Assembly (NCBI RefSeq): GCF_907164915.1
Contig: NC_061863.1
Span: 66,145,364-66,209,363, forward strand
Source of the DNA: Impatiens glandulifera
Lineage: Eukaryota > Streptophyta > Magnoliopsida > Ericales > Balsaminaceae
Length of the DNA stretch: 64,000 nt
Direction: 5' to 3'
Below, piece by piece: positions 48,166-61,600 of the stretch. A model generated the notes under the pieces. It was not told the DNA's origin and ran no database searches. It was given only the letters and a program-made list of their open reading frames with translations. Made by a program: the position numbers and the translations under genes. Position 1 is the first letter of the stretch. The number at the start of each line of letters is the position of its first letter.

Positions 48166-48777
48166 TGTAGAGAGATTCGAGATAATGCGGCTTCTCTATA
48201 CTATTCCCCTGCACTGAATCGTAGTAGAGTAAATGCTGAAGCTGTGAGTGAGAGAATATGATTGATGAGGTAAATATAATCTGATGATACTGAGAATATA
48301 TATAGCCAGAAATTTACGGGCAGATAACTGCTAAGATGGGCAGGCGTTATGTATTCGTTGCGATAGCTACCCGCTGCCCGACATTCGTTGGCATTAAATA
48401 GTCATTTTATATTATATTTTTTTCAAATAAAAGAGACTAGGGTTTATGAGTGAGTGAGTGTCTTACAGCTGTCAATCAAGTGGGCCTAAATCCCTCCCTG
48501 TCTTTTTAAATCGTAACCACTATTTATTTATTTTCTTTTAGTAACGTCTCTTTTTATTCCCTTGAACCGATAAGTTTAAATTTAAACTGATAGTAAAGAA
48601 TAATTAAAGATAACGAAAATTTTCATTTAATATTATTTAGAAAATTATTTTTCTCTTTATTATTCTAACTGAAAAATATTTGATTCATGAAATGAATATT
48701 TCATGAATATTGAGTCATAATCTTTGACATTAATACTAGTTGTTATGTTCAAGGATTGTTTGATGAAACTAATAAAA

Positions 48778-49305
48778 CTAGTATGTATCCCGTGCATTTT
48801 CATGAATAATAATATATAAAACCGTGAAAAAAATATAACGGTAAAATTTTTATGGGCGGGTCAACCCACAATCCGACCCAAGTATCAATTTATTTTCACA
48901 TATATCCAAATTAACTACAACTCTCGGCAATCCGGACACTTTAAAAATTAAGCATCATTATATATATTATATATATATATATATATATTAGTTAGTTAGA
49001 AAGTTGAACTTATATTGTTAAAATGTCACACATTTATCAAATTTTGGGTTGAATTTAAAATATAAAGTGTTATTAGCCTAGTTGGTTAAAAATGTGTATT
49101 TGTTTTGTTAGGTTGCAAGTTTGAACCATACCTATAACATTTTTAATATTATTTTTAACCGTTTTAAGTTTATGGGACGGGTCAACCCAAAATCCGACCC
49201 AAGTATCTATTTACTCTCACATATATCCAAATTAACCACAGTTCTCGACCCGGCAATCCGGACACTTTAAAAATTAAGTATCATTATATATATATATATA
49301 TATTA
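48778..49305 (-). mobile_element. Helitron-like two-unit repeat, copy 2
   Basis: Same structure as 12023-12480: CTAG at 48778-48781, then on the minus strand ATACATA and GCACGGG, an inner unit (GGGCGGGTCAACCCAC, ATATCCAAATTAACTAC, CACTTTAAAAATTAAGCA), an AT run, a shared spacer (gttgaacttatattgttaaa to taaagtgttattagcctagt), then a second inner unit at about 49170-49290. The spacer here also keeps GGTTGCAAGTTTGAACC, resembling a tRNA B-box, which is missing in copy 1. Non-coding. Confidence 0.5.
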
Positions 49306-51624
49306 TTGGTGGTGATATTTAAGTTAGTATCTTCAATTTACATACTATTATATTTGTTGAACATTTTAATTATTTTTTGTTATTGTTTGTTTATTATTAT
49401 ATTTACTTATTTTTTTTACTAGACCATGCTTCATGTCTTTGTTAGATACATAGTTTTTTCCAATGAATTATGATTTTATTTTATTTTTGTACTTTACTTC
49501 TTCAAATTAATTGATTTGAAGTTGATTTATAAATTTATCATTGATTGATGAATTGGATATTTAGAAAATCAACAAATAAACCAATATTGATACATATAAT
49601 TCTACAATATATCAAATGTAACATGAAAAATGTTAATATATAATGCGAACTAGCACAACCAAATTAATTAATTAATTTTATTAATGTAAGAAGACATACC
49701 ACAAACATGACTTCCACTTTTGTTTAAATATTTTAAAGTGAGAAATGAATCCAATTCAAATAATTTGATTAAATATTTTATATACAAAATATTATTTTCC
49801 TTATATAATTACCGTTATTTTAATTTTTTTTTATAAAATGTGTATTCTTATAAATCTCCCACAAAATATGTCTATAATATATTATATAGTATTTGGTCCA
49901 GCTCAGTAAAAAGTTTCTAGTCAAATACAAGGAGAAGACAAAAAATAAAAAAAAATAAAAAAAAAAAGAAAAAGGAAGAAAAAGAAGTAAGGTGATATTT
50001 CAAAATGATGAGAAAAGATCGTGCGCTGATGAGTATTGATTTTTGTTAAGTGGTATTATAGCATTATTTGAGAAAAGCATCTACTGAATAATTATTATTT
50101 CATTTTTGTATGACACAATTATTAAATATCTGAATAGCAAACAACGAAATCAAACACACATAGACAAAATAATTTTAGCGTTTTCAACAATGATAAAAAA
50201 ATCACGAGACTCATATATAGGCTTCTTATAACACTTTTACTATATTAGAATGAGTTACACTAAAGTCTTGTCTATCACCTTAGAAGTTCACAAATACAGA
50301 GTCTTCATTTTTAATTGGGTAAAGAACAAGAGAAAAAACATAAATAAAAGTAAGGATTAAAAAATATTCAGAGTTTATGCTAGAAAATCGAGGAGTAGAT
50401 GAGTATCGGTTCTGGCTCGAATCACAGGTGGTGAATTTTCGCACTGTTCTCTACAATCTAATTTGTCTAGATCTTTGTTTGGACTTTTTTCATATACTCA
50501 TTTGAGTTATTCAACTTCGGTGAAATAATTTCTTGTTATTGTTTTTGTTGTTGTAATCCACTTTTAACAGTAAATATTTTGTATTAGTGAACATTTATGG
50601 TGCTAGAAAAGACTTTTGTGTAATTCACTCTAATATAGTGAAAGGAGGTTAACGAGTTTTGTGTTTTTTATCCTTGTGGATTTTCCACGCTAAATTTTTT
50701 TTGCCCTGTCCTTGATTCATTATTGGCTATTCAAATACGTTTTCTTAATTATCATATTGTAGCCTAAGAGAAAAATAACAACTATTTCATAACGTAACGT
50801 TAGATAGAGTTAGATAGAGGTTTTTTCACACAAATATAACTTAATGGTTAAAGTGCTATCACTTAGGGATTAAAGTATTTATTTAATTGAAATATACTCA
50901 GTTCACCACATAATTTATGAATTTTTAATAAAAGTAATGTACACCCTGTAATCTATGTATTTTATTAAAAGTAATGTATAATTGTATTTTATTTATCATA
51001 TTTCTTTTATTGTAAGAGTAAATATCTTCTTTACAAAAACTTAATGTGAAAATTATTTCAAATTTAATAAATAAATTATAATTTAAGTATTAAAAAAACT
51101 GAAAATAGATAAAATAAAAATAAAAATAAAAAATAATTTATTTCCATCAAATGAACGTTATCTCTATCAAAGGTGGATGAAACAACATATTCACATTAAA
51201 TAACTCAGAGTCCTTACAAAATAATCTATTGGGCTAACCCCATGACGTCTTCCAACCTCCAAGCTAAGAAGGATTTTTTTTTGAAAGATGTTACAATTAA
51301 TTTTAACTATTTGAAATAATTCAAAATTAATTAATTAACTATTAAGGTTTACAAATTATATGCAATGTTTCTCTTTTATTAGTGAATTGATGCAATTTCA
51401 TGGAAAACGAAATTTAAGAATTTGGTTGTTTTATAATAATATCAAAACCTCATAGATGAGATGCCAATGCAAATTTGCCAACAATATCAACTTTGAATTT
51501 AATTGTTTACAAATAAAATATATTTTTTCTTTCTTTTGTTTTTGTTAAGATTGATTTTTTTTTTTTATAGGAAATCGGATGCCAAGAGTAACTTTTAAAT
51601 ATTCAGAGTAACTTAAAGGGATTC

Positions 51625-51724
51625 TTCTAGTCTTTGCGGGCTATGTGTTTAACCCACGGGAATTAGTTGCACTCCATATGAGCAACGGAACTCAGCGTTC
51701 TCAAAAAAAAAAAAAAAAAAAAAA
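51625..51724 (+). mobile_element. SINE-like element, copy D, 5'-truncated with poly(A)
   Basis: Only the 3' part of the family is present: TTTGCGGGCTATGTGTTTAA, then GGGAATTAGTTGCACT and GCGTTCTC, followed by an uninterrupted run of about 22 A residues. The A-tail and 5' truncation are what retroposition by target-primed reverse transcription leaves, and they make this copy the best evidence that the family is a retroposon. It is likely the youngest copy. Confidence 0.6.
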
Positions 51725-52648
51725 TGAAATTTGAAAAATTAACAAATTCTAATCTCACTTAAAAAGAACTTTGATTAAATTATGAAAGGATGAGAAGTGA
51801 GATATTATATAAATAATAAAGGAAATCTACACTCCATTAGTCCATTGTATATCTAAGATTGAAAATAAAGTTTGGTTTTGTTTTTTTCTAGTTATAAAAT
51901 AAAAACAGAATATGTGAAAAGTATTATTTAAGAGATATTTTTTATATAATTTTTACTAAAAATGACTTAGAATACTCCATAAAATTAAAAATAAAATACA
52001 AATAATATAGATTTGATTGATTGTTTTGTTTAATACAAGCCTCTATGTCTTGGGATTTGTGGATACATATTTACATGAAAAATCAAATGCCTTCCCATAT
52101 ATACAATTGTTATTGCTGAAAATGAAATTAATTAAAATCATGTTGGTTATGGTAGAGGGCATGCAAGTCCAATTGTCACATTTCATTTAAGTTCTAGTGA
52201 TTGATTCTAACACTGTCGGTTATTTTTTTTAATTCCACTGTAAGAATTACATATATTGAGAGGGTCTTCTCAGCATGTAAAATAGTAAATAAAACATATA
52301 TTGGATTGATACTAACCATAAATAATAATGTTAATTATCATCAAATAAATAGAGCACATCAAAACTCTGCAGCTGAAACTTTTAAACTCAATTTCAACTG
52401 CTGCTTTTACCTCAATCTGTCATTTACAGGATGAAATCCTAAAATTCTTACATTATCTACTACTCATTTGTAGTCAGTACAGATTAATTGATTGGTTACC
52501 TTTGACAAGTCAGTATCCTTCCTTCCTTCCTTCCTTTTCAGCAAGACTCACCTTCTGCATCATTTCCATGCTTGCATTAGCTAGATGATTGTAATATTTA
52601 CAGTTTTTTATTCACAAATTGACAGATGTGGGCTGGCTTCAGCAGCTA

Positions 52649-55600
52649 TTATAAAGCTTCCAATGTTATTGATGCTTTTGTGAAGACAGTAAGAACGAAA
52701 GGAGCTTCTTCTCCTGGGTGAATAGTAGTAGGCACTATTGTATAACCCTTTGGATCAGGATCCAACACCATTTCACACGATATTTCTCTCGAATTCACAT
52801 AATCCGTCCCACCAACTGCTTCATGCATATATATGTTGTAAGCAGCACGTCGACCTCTTGTCTTCAGAATCCTCAACCCAATGTAGAACATCATCGCATC
52901 ATGGCTAGATTGATAATTTCTGAAACCAGCACCAGTTCTTGAGAAACTCACACCCTATAGTAGATAAAGAACAACATGTCATACATAAATAGGGAATAAG
53001 AAGAAGAAAAAACACAAGTAAAAATTCAATTATCATCAACTTAATTACTTGAGTAAGTGTGATGAACACATGCATAGGAAAAGAAGCATCTTGACCATTG
53101 GCTCTGATCCTGAACTGTGGATTTTGATGCCACGTGTCGTAATCTTGGCAGCCACCTGCGCTGTATCCTCTCCATTGCCCATTGAATGAGTAACGCATCT
53201 CGGGTGGGTAGACACGACAAACATATATCGAACGGAAGTGAATTTGGAAGTCTTGCCATGAAATCCAGAATATACCATCTTCCTTTGAATGTGAGACATG
53301 CTTATTAAGCTTGTGTCTCATTCTGTCAGTCCACTGGGGTGAGGAATCAGACCAAGGCCCATTCCATTCAACTTCATTTGCCCATGGGTTTCTAACTTGA
53401 ACTAGTTTATGCCCATCTACTTCCCTCACCTGAATTTTAAATTTTGAAGGTCAACTTTTCATTAAAAAACGAAAAAGACTATTTTAGTGCACAGTACCTG
53501 CAATAATGAGTAGGCATGGCCTTGAACAATTCCACTGGAAGAGATATGAACATCTGAGCCTGAAGGACTTCCAGCACCAAGAAGAAAGCCGGCTTGCTTG
53601 AATAGTAACAATTGAGACCATAATCTGCCACTTGCAAGATCGATTTGAGCTTGAGAGCTTCTCATGTCAATTTCCTCGCCAGCACCGCCAGTCAGATCCA
53701 CAAGAGCATCTTGGACAAGACCTCCTTCAAGTGCCTCATAGGAACCATGCAGTTTCGCATACGCCTTCTCCAATAAAGAAACCCACACTTCGTTCCCCTT
53801 TCTACTCGTTGCAAATGCGGGTTTTGAGGGCAATTCACATGGAATCCAATCGTCTACTACAACAGGAACCCACTCTCCCTAATCATTTTAGCAACAGGAA
53901 CCAACTCAATTCTAATTACAAACATTTTTCTTTTTTGTATATGGATCCTTGTACAAATACATTTGTTTTTGTATCTGAATATAAATATAAGTAGATACCT
54001 GAATACAGAAGCGAACAGTATAGATCCCTTCTTCATTGTATTGAGGAGTAATTATGATGTCTGATACTCGTGAGACCTCGGTTAAAACAGCAACGGCACT
54101 CAGAAACCAACAATCACCTAATCGTCCCTATAAAACCACCCCATTTGATAAACACAGCTAAAGAAAATAAGCATTAACAATAAAAACAGTTAAAAAGTTT
54201 TGATGTGTCTAGAAAGAACTATACTTGGCAAACATCAGAAGCATTTGGAGACCCAGAAAATAAGCATGGAAGTGCTTTCAACTGGTTCTTCTCCACAATT
54301 TCATTTGGCCTCAACCACTCCGAGACAACCTAGACATAGAAATTTTTACATTATCAAATAAACGAAAAAATGGAAGAGAGTAAGAAATTAAGATCAACAC
54401 AATTTAAACTTCTTTTTCTAAAACAAGATTTCTTCATTGGTGTAGGTTAACACAACATCTCACCGCGATGACCCCCACTTCAATCAAGGTGCTCTCATTG
54501 AGAATCAAAATTTTACCTGTAACTTTGAAGGGGGATTGTCCGGGTCTACAAATAGTGAACGTTCATTTGGGGGGAACTCCTGGTCGGTGAAATGAGTCTC
54601 TCCTCTAGCAGTGAGTGCTTCTTTAACAGCCAATTCAACAGACAGCATCCTCTGATTAATTTCTTCTTGAGTTTCTATCCTAGGTTTCCTCAACCGCCTA
54701 GCAAAAGAATCAATATCTAACACCACCCCTTCACGTTCTGTTCTTCGTTTCCTTCCACTTGAATATTGCCCATCCCAATCTACATCATCCCTATCATAAA
54801 GATCCACGTCAACAGGATCACTGTCCCACCCATCAACCTGGTCAGAACACAAATTGGCTATGAGATAAAACATGATTTACATGTACATAAGACAATAGAG
54901 AGAAAGGAACAAACCCTAGCTGGAGAATCCGCCCATAGCCAATTATCTTCTAGGAGATCAATCATGCTGTATTCAGCAGTACCGGTTGAAGCATAAAGCG
55001 AACCCACTTCATCTTCGGTCAAGCACCTTCCCCAGAGGAAGACATCCATCAAATGAACCTTGGACTCAGTTCCTTCACTATCCGATCTTCCAAATGCATC
55101 AATATCCGTAGGAGGTCTAATTCCAATCCAAACTTCTGTCCCTTGTTCCCAAATTCCACCACCACCCACATGCAATGGTAGGCCTGCCTGATAGCCATCA
55201 AAGCCACCATCCAGATAGCAGGTGGCTTCCCCCAAGTCAGCATCTAGGGTTACCGTTACAATATGCCACCTGTTACATTGAAGATGAATGAGAATTTTCA
55301 AATTCTAATGTGATTTTACTTACAAACTAGACTACAGGAAATATGCACCTTCCATCAGCAATACTAGTGGCACCAATACTCCACTCCTTTGATACTGTAG
55401 TTTGTCTCTCGCCTTTAGTGATTAGTCTTATCCCAACTTGCCCAGCCTCCATACCTTGTTCTGAACCGGCCACAAGGACTTCCCAGCAAAGCTTCTTCTG
55501 AAATTCTGTACCCAAAAGACAAACTGGACCAGACTCTGGCTGTACTAGCACCCCAGCAGAGAAGCTAACCTTTTGACTACCACATATACTTTGATCAATC

Positions 55601-58600
55601 AGTCCATAGTGTTTACCATTTGTTGGCTCATTATCAAGAATACAATAAGTGCCAGAAATTCCAGTCTGCCAACAAATTTTAAAATCTTTTTTAGTAGAAG
55701 CTCAAACTAAATACTTGGACCAATTACCCAAAAATCATCAAATTTCAATACAATGTGGTAGTGGAGGGGCTGCATTGATTTGCAGAGAACTATAAATAAT
55801 TAAATATAAAATTAAAAAACATGAACTTACCTGGACTGCCCGCTGAGATAATTGAGATGCTCGTATTCTACGTGCAATGCTTGAAATTCTTTCACGTGCA
55901 AAGGTATCATCCAAAACTGAATCACCCCCAACAGCACGCACTGCTGCTGCCATAGCTTCTGCCTCCCTACCACCAACATTTGGAATGGATGACAATAAAG
56001 AGGCTTCGATTTCCTTCCATTTCCATTCTTCTTTTTCTAGGAGAGCCCTTCTTCTTTCCTTTCCCCTGCCCTCCTCTTCTCGTCTCTGCATCAAGATTTC
56101 TTCTTCCATCTCCTTCTCTCGTAAATAACTGCAAGTTTGAATAAACATATCAAATAAATTGGGGGACAATCGACACTGCTTGCAGAAAAAGAAGAAATAG
56201 ATGGGCTGAAGAATAAACTAACTACCTTTCCTGAATCATTTCATATTGTCTCCGGTCTTCTGGCATCCATTTCTTGATCTTCTTTGCACTTAGATCGGAA
56301 AAACCTATGCTATCAAGAAACAGCCTCAAGCGGACCTCATCCTGGAAGAAGGAACAATCATTATAACGAAACAAAAACATTAAATGAACTCAGTGAATTT
56401 ATATTCACCTGTACGCGTTCGGCTTTAGAAGTCAATCCAAGTAAAAGGAGTAGGTATCCACCAAACTTATCCCACATATATACCCATTCTGTATCAATTG
56501 CCTCCTCTAAAGCTAGAATTCGAGCATGAGCACACATTTCCCTCATGTGGCCCAAATTGCATGCTGATTCGTGGCTTAGAATTCGTCCATCTCTTATTCT
56601 ACGTAAATATGATCGAGCTGCCAATTCTTCATTTCTTAGACGATCTCTTAGTTTTAATACATCAGCCCTAGGAAGTATAAAATTCCCAGCCCTATCACGC
56701 ATAACAGTGGGGTCTCCAACCAACAGAGCAGCTGAACTAGCAGATCTTTGTGGCGCAGAACAAGTCCCAGATATAGCATTTCTTGTCTGCACAGAAAAAC
56801 AAACCATGTATATTTTAAAAACATTATGAGGAACAGAGATTAGGGATATGAACATACATGTACCAGTTTGTTAACGCAACTTATCATTTAATCATTTATT
56901 TGATTTAAGTTCATTTTCATAAATGTTACTTAATACTTAATACTTAATATTTTAGATTCAGCTCAAATTAAGCTAAAAAATCTAGCTTAATTCGATACGC
57001 AATTGATAACTTAACTAGGTATTACAGTAAGAGAGTAAAAAAACAACTTTAACCCCATAAAGTTACTTCATCATAAGGTATTGATTTTAGTGACTTTATT
57101 GATATTAGTTCCATATTTTATCAAATCAACTTAAATATAAAGTACTTAATATTCAGATATTTTCATTTGAAAATTCTAACATTTATTTATTAGACACTTA
57201 ACTTATTCGTCACTTAAATTTTGATATTAAAACATTTAGCCATAGGAAGGATACCTCTACAAGTCTTTAAAACTGACCTTAGTAGCAGATCTTGCTATAG
57301 CCTGCAGAATAGTTTCTTTACTAAGATAGTGCACAGCATCTTCCATAGTCTGTTGGAAAGATGAATACCAAAAAAAAAGGTTCAATAAGTTTTCCATGAA
57401 TGTTCATAATTCATGACGAACAGATATATATTGCAAAAAAATATATATATTCTTTTAACATGTTCTTATAGCAGGATGAGTTTCCCTTTACTAACCTTCA
57501 AGGTCAGGCAAGGACGAGAGACAGCAAATCCAAAGGCCACAACAAGTGTAATAGCTGATACAGCAGCACCAACAAATGGTGGATACAGAATCAAACTGGC
57601 AACCACACCCCATCCTTCAGTTGCTAATACAACCCCATAAAGCACCAAAAATGCCACGCTGTTAAAATTTTTGGGAGGGGAAACAGTAATGAGAATCAAG
57701 GAAGATCTGTAAACCCAACATGTAATAATGAGAAGTTTCACAAGGCTGTTTTGTTATAAAAAAAATTCAACGGTTATCGTGGTTTGAAAAGCTTGGTACG
57801 TTTGTGAAAAATCACAACGATCTAAAAAATAATATAATCATTATCGTGAAAAAGAAAATCTGTATACTAAATGAAACAAAAAATTGCACTATAACTTTCG
57901 CAAATTTCAATGCTATCTTGATTGTAATAAAGACTTAGACGGGTAAAATACCAAATTTATCTATAAAGTTGGTCGAAGATCTAAAATTTATCCATTAACT
58001 AATAATTATGTTGTTTATAACCTTAAATTTGGTAAAAATATTCATATTGATATAATCTAACGGTACACACAAACGCAGATAACTTTTCACCATGTTGTCA
58101 ACTGCGTGTTGTACACGTGGCTTACACATAATTTTTTTTTTAAATTCCCTTAATATTTTTTTTAACTTTCCCCTACATTGTTGTTAACCTGGATGTCGCC
58201 GTTAGCCCTAACCTCAGTTAACCCGGGACTGAGTCTTCGCCAATATGGACGAACATTACAAGAAAAGTTTGTCCTATTTACAGGATGAGGTTTCTATTTA
58301 CTGTTATAGTTGTCTTCTCGCTAGTTTATACCAAAATCTATCAAGTAAACCCACAATAAATACAAAAATTATAGGTTATTAAACTCTTATGTAGTTTACA
58401 ACTGTCAGTTAAAATGAGGTTTCTACTCTATAAACTATAATAACGAGGTTTCAAAATTTTGAAAGTATTTAACTTTGGATGTATATAGTATATTTATTCA
58501 AGTATTTTCATAAACTTTTAATTTTATTTTTTAAATATGGCCTGAATTTTTAATTTTTATAGAGTTTAACCATTTCTCTTTCTTTTTTTCACAATTTCAG

Positions 58601-61600
58601 TTTAATTTGAAATGAATTTTTTTCAAAATGAGGGTGTACGGTTGAATGTTACATAATTGTCTTCTATGAAAATGTGTTACTAAGATTAAAAAGTGATTGA
58701 AAGGGAAAGAGAGAAACAAATTTACTTGGTTGTGTATGCAAAGATCGTACAAAAAGGTGAAAGTCCACATATTAAAAATCAAAAACTTTAGAATTGCTAG
58801 TTATGCATCTGTTACAAAATATCAAATAAAACGTATGCAAAATTTTTGCATTAAGTAGAATTTGAGAAAACAGAATTTTAAACCAAGATAAGTTTAATTT
58901 CCTTCATCATCTTTATTATCGAACATGTTTCAAAAACCTCACCAAGCAATAGTAATAGTTTTTGCAAAGTTTTTAATTTGAGACTAGAGACGAGCTGCAT
59001 TCTGAAATCGAGAGGTTGTTTTACACCAAGTATTGTTTTTCAATATGAGACTTTCGACCAACCTTATGCATAAATTTGGTATTTAACCCGGCAAAATAAC
59101 AGTTTCCAAATAGGCTTAGTACTATGATGTGACAGTTCAAATCATTTAGATATTCATCAAATTTAGTTGCAACTAAAACTGCATGCATATTTGGACAAAC
59201 CTGACATTTTTTCCACAATCTGCATGAGCATCGTAAACGTAAACTGGTAGAACTCTAGGTGAATAGACAACTATAGGAGGTGAGAGGAGTACCTGCACAG
59301 AGAAAAGAATGAGAAAAGGGCGAAAAGGATAAAAGGCACCAATAAGAGAAAAAAATATAAACCTAAAAAATGTTTATATTTATTTACAACAAGAATGATC
59401 TTGAAAATCAAAATGTTCAGGGTAAACTATTCTGGCAGCTGGTAACAATATAAAAAGTGAAACCAAACGAGGGATGAGGTAGAATAAGAGAATGGTTAGA
59501 AATGGTTGTCAGAATTAGCTTGTAGATAACTAGCCTGAAATTCCAAAATTGCAGAAAATTAACTCACAGTCAGAGCCCTTCCAGCCAGAAGAAAGAGAAA
59601 CGAAAAATATCCAACAGATGCTCCAACAAAAGATTTCCCTGTTTGCAAAATACATACTTAGAACAAACATTCCAATAAAATCAATAGACAATATAAAACA
59701 GAACAAACTGGTACCTTCAAACCATCCTATTAGAAATGCAGCCAAAGCCAAAAGAAAAGAGAGGAAACAGACAAAGAACATTTGCATTCTGGTCAAATAA
59801 AAGTTGTTTGATGCCCAGCAGTGAATGACACCAATAGCAAGAACTATAAGTAGAAGAAGTAACAGGAAAGCAGCCCCAACCTGTCTTAGAAACGAAAAAG
59901 AATCCAATTTAGATACAAGCATAATCAGATGAAAGAAGTCAATGAAATGAAGGAATCCCACCGTCCAAGGCTCAACAATGACAATTACAGCCGATATTGC
60001 CCCAAGCAGTAGAAGAACACCCACAGCAACAAACATATACACACCACGGGAAAGTTTCCAGTTATCATCTTTCCTGGTAACATTTGATGCACAGTATATT
60101 TTGAAAAGGACGAAAATGGAATCGTATATAACACAGTAGTATATATTCTTCAACGGAATTGTGAAAGGTCACTTACCATTTAAGCAAGCCACAACCAAGA
60201 GATAAAACTGCTGGTATGCCAACCAAAGGGAGAAAGGAAGAAAGGAAATCGGTTGTGGTTGGTGCATTTCCATCCCTAGAGTTGACGATCCCCAAGTATG
60301 ATGCGCCACAAGATACCACTAGGACAACTACATATACCAGAGACATTTTAAAATTTAAAAGCTTTCACAGTTGCCAGTCTAACAGAATAAAAGATGTTTC
60401 TTATTTACAAATGAATTAGTACATAAGAATGTATAGGATCCTACCTGCAAATGTAGCAATACAAATTGCAGAAGAGATGGAGAAATGATAAGTTGAAAAC
60501 CAGGAGAGAACAGGCAGCACTCCAGTAACTCCTAAGGTAATTGCAGTAGCTATGGCCCAGCCTAGATAGATCGAAGATGCATATGGAGAAGTAGCCATAC
60601 CACTTACACCAGTCAATCCCTTGTAATGTAAAGCATCCAAAGGTTTGGAAGATACTATTGCACCAAGTGCAATTACAGATCCAGCAAAAACAGATATGCA
60701 GATGAAAAGAATTACAGTCTGAAAATGGGAGACAATGGCATAATCAGAACAGAGGCAGCAATCCAGAAACAGAAATAGGATAGATCCTCTCAGAGAATAA
60801 GATAAAGGACTCAACAAATGGAACAGTTTAGGAACCAGACATGAAATAATATGGTAGAGCCAGCTAGTTGGGTAGTCCCACTGTCAAAATTAAGCAAAAT
60901 GAAAAGCAACTTCTGACCTGAATTGCATAGGAAATTTTTAGTTGTTTCTAATGTTACGAAGTTTGAGTTCAGAGTCATAATTATTATTGCTCTATGCGGA
61001 TAAATAAGCCTTAAAATTACAATTTTACAATGAGACCTCTGATTTCTTATATGCTTTCTCAATTAAAAGATTTAGACCTATGAAACAAATATTTGAAGAT
61101 CCACAGTTCATTACTCTCCCGTAAATAGTAAGAACTTATGATTATCAAAAAGAAACAAATTATACAAGATCAATAAAAAAATCGGGATATTTGTGGCTAG
61201 GATAAAACATGTATTATATAACCCTCCCAATTATCACAAATTTTAATTCATTAGCATAACAAAGAGATATTTAGAGGGATCAAATGCAAAAAAAAAAAGA
61301 CATAAAAAGGAAAAAGAAAAGAGGTGAACCACCACACGGGAGCAGACAATATCTAGTCAACAGAAAATATTTATCAAACTTGCACTCATTTGTTAAGTTG
61401 GCTAGCACATTATGAAGAAAGTAAACTAACCTCCTTAAACCCAGATCTCTGATGGTCCCCTCCATGATTCACATCATTACTTGAAACTGAAAACTGGTAG
61501 CCCTTACGAATCCATATTGGAATGGAAAATGACAAACATACAACCATAAGAGGGACAGTCAAAGACAGTCCCAGCATAATTGATGACTTACTGCACAAAA

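Larger units (their letters stand above)
48166..52648. other. 4.5 kb gene-free spacer
   Basis: AG-peptide promoter (first few hundred bases, including TATATATAG at about 48297-48305 and a GC-richer patch at 48310-48395), then AT-rich DNA with the second copy of the two-unit Helitron-like repeat (48778-49305) and a truncated SINE-like copy (51625-51724). A TTCC microsatellite lies at 52517-52536. The end (52440-52648) is probably DEK1 3' UTR. No gene is visible. Confidence 0.55.
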
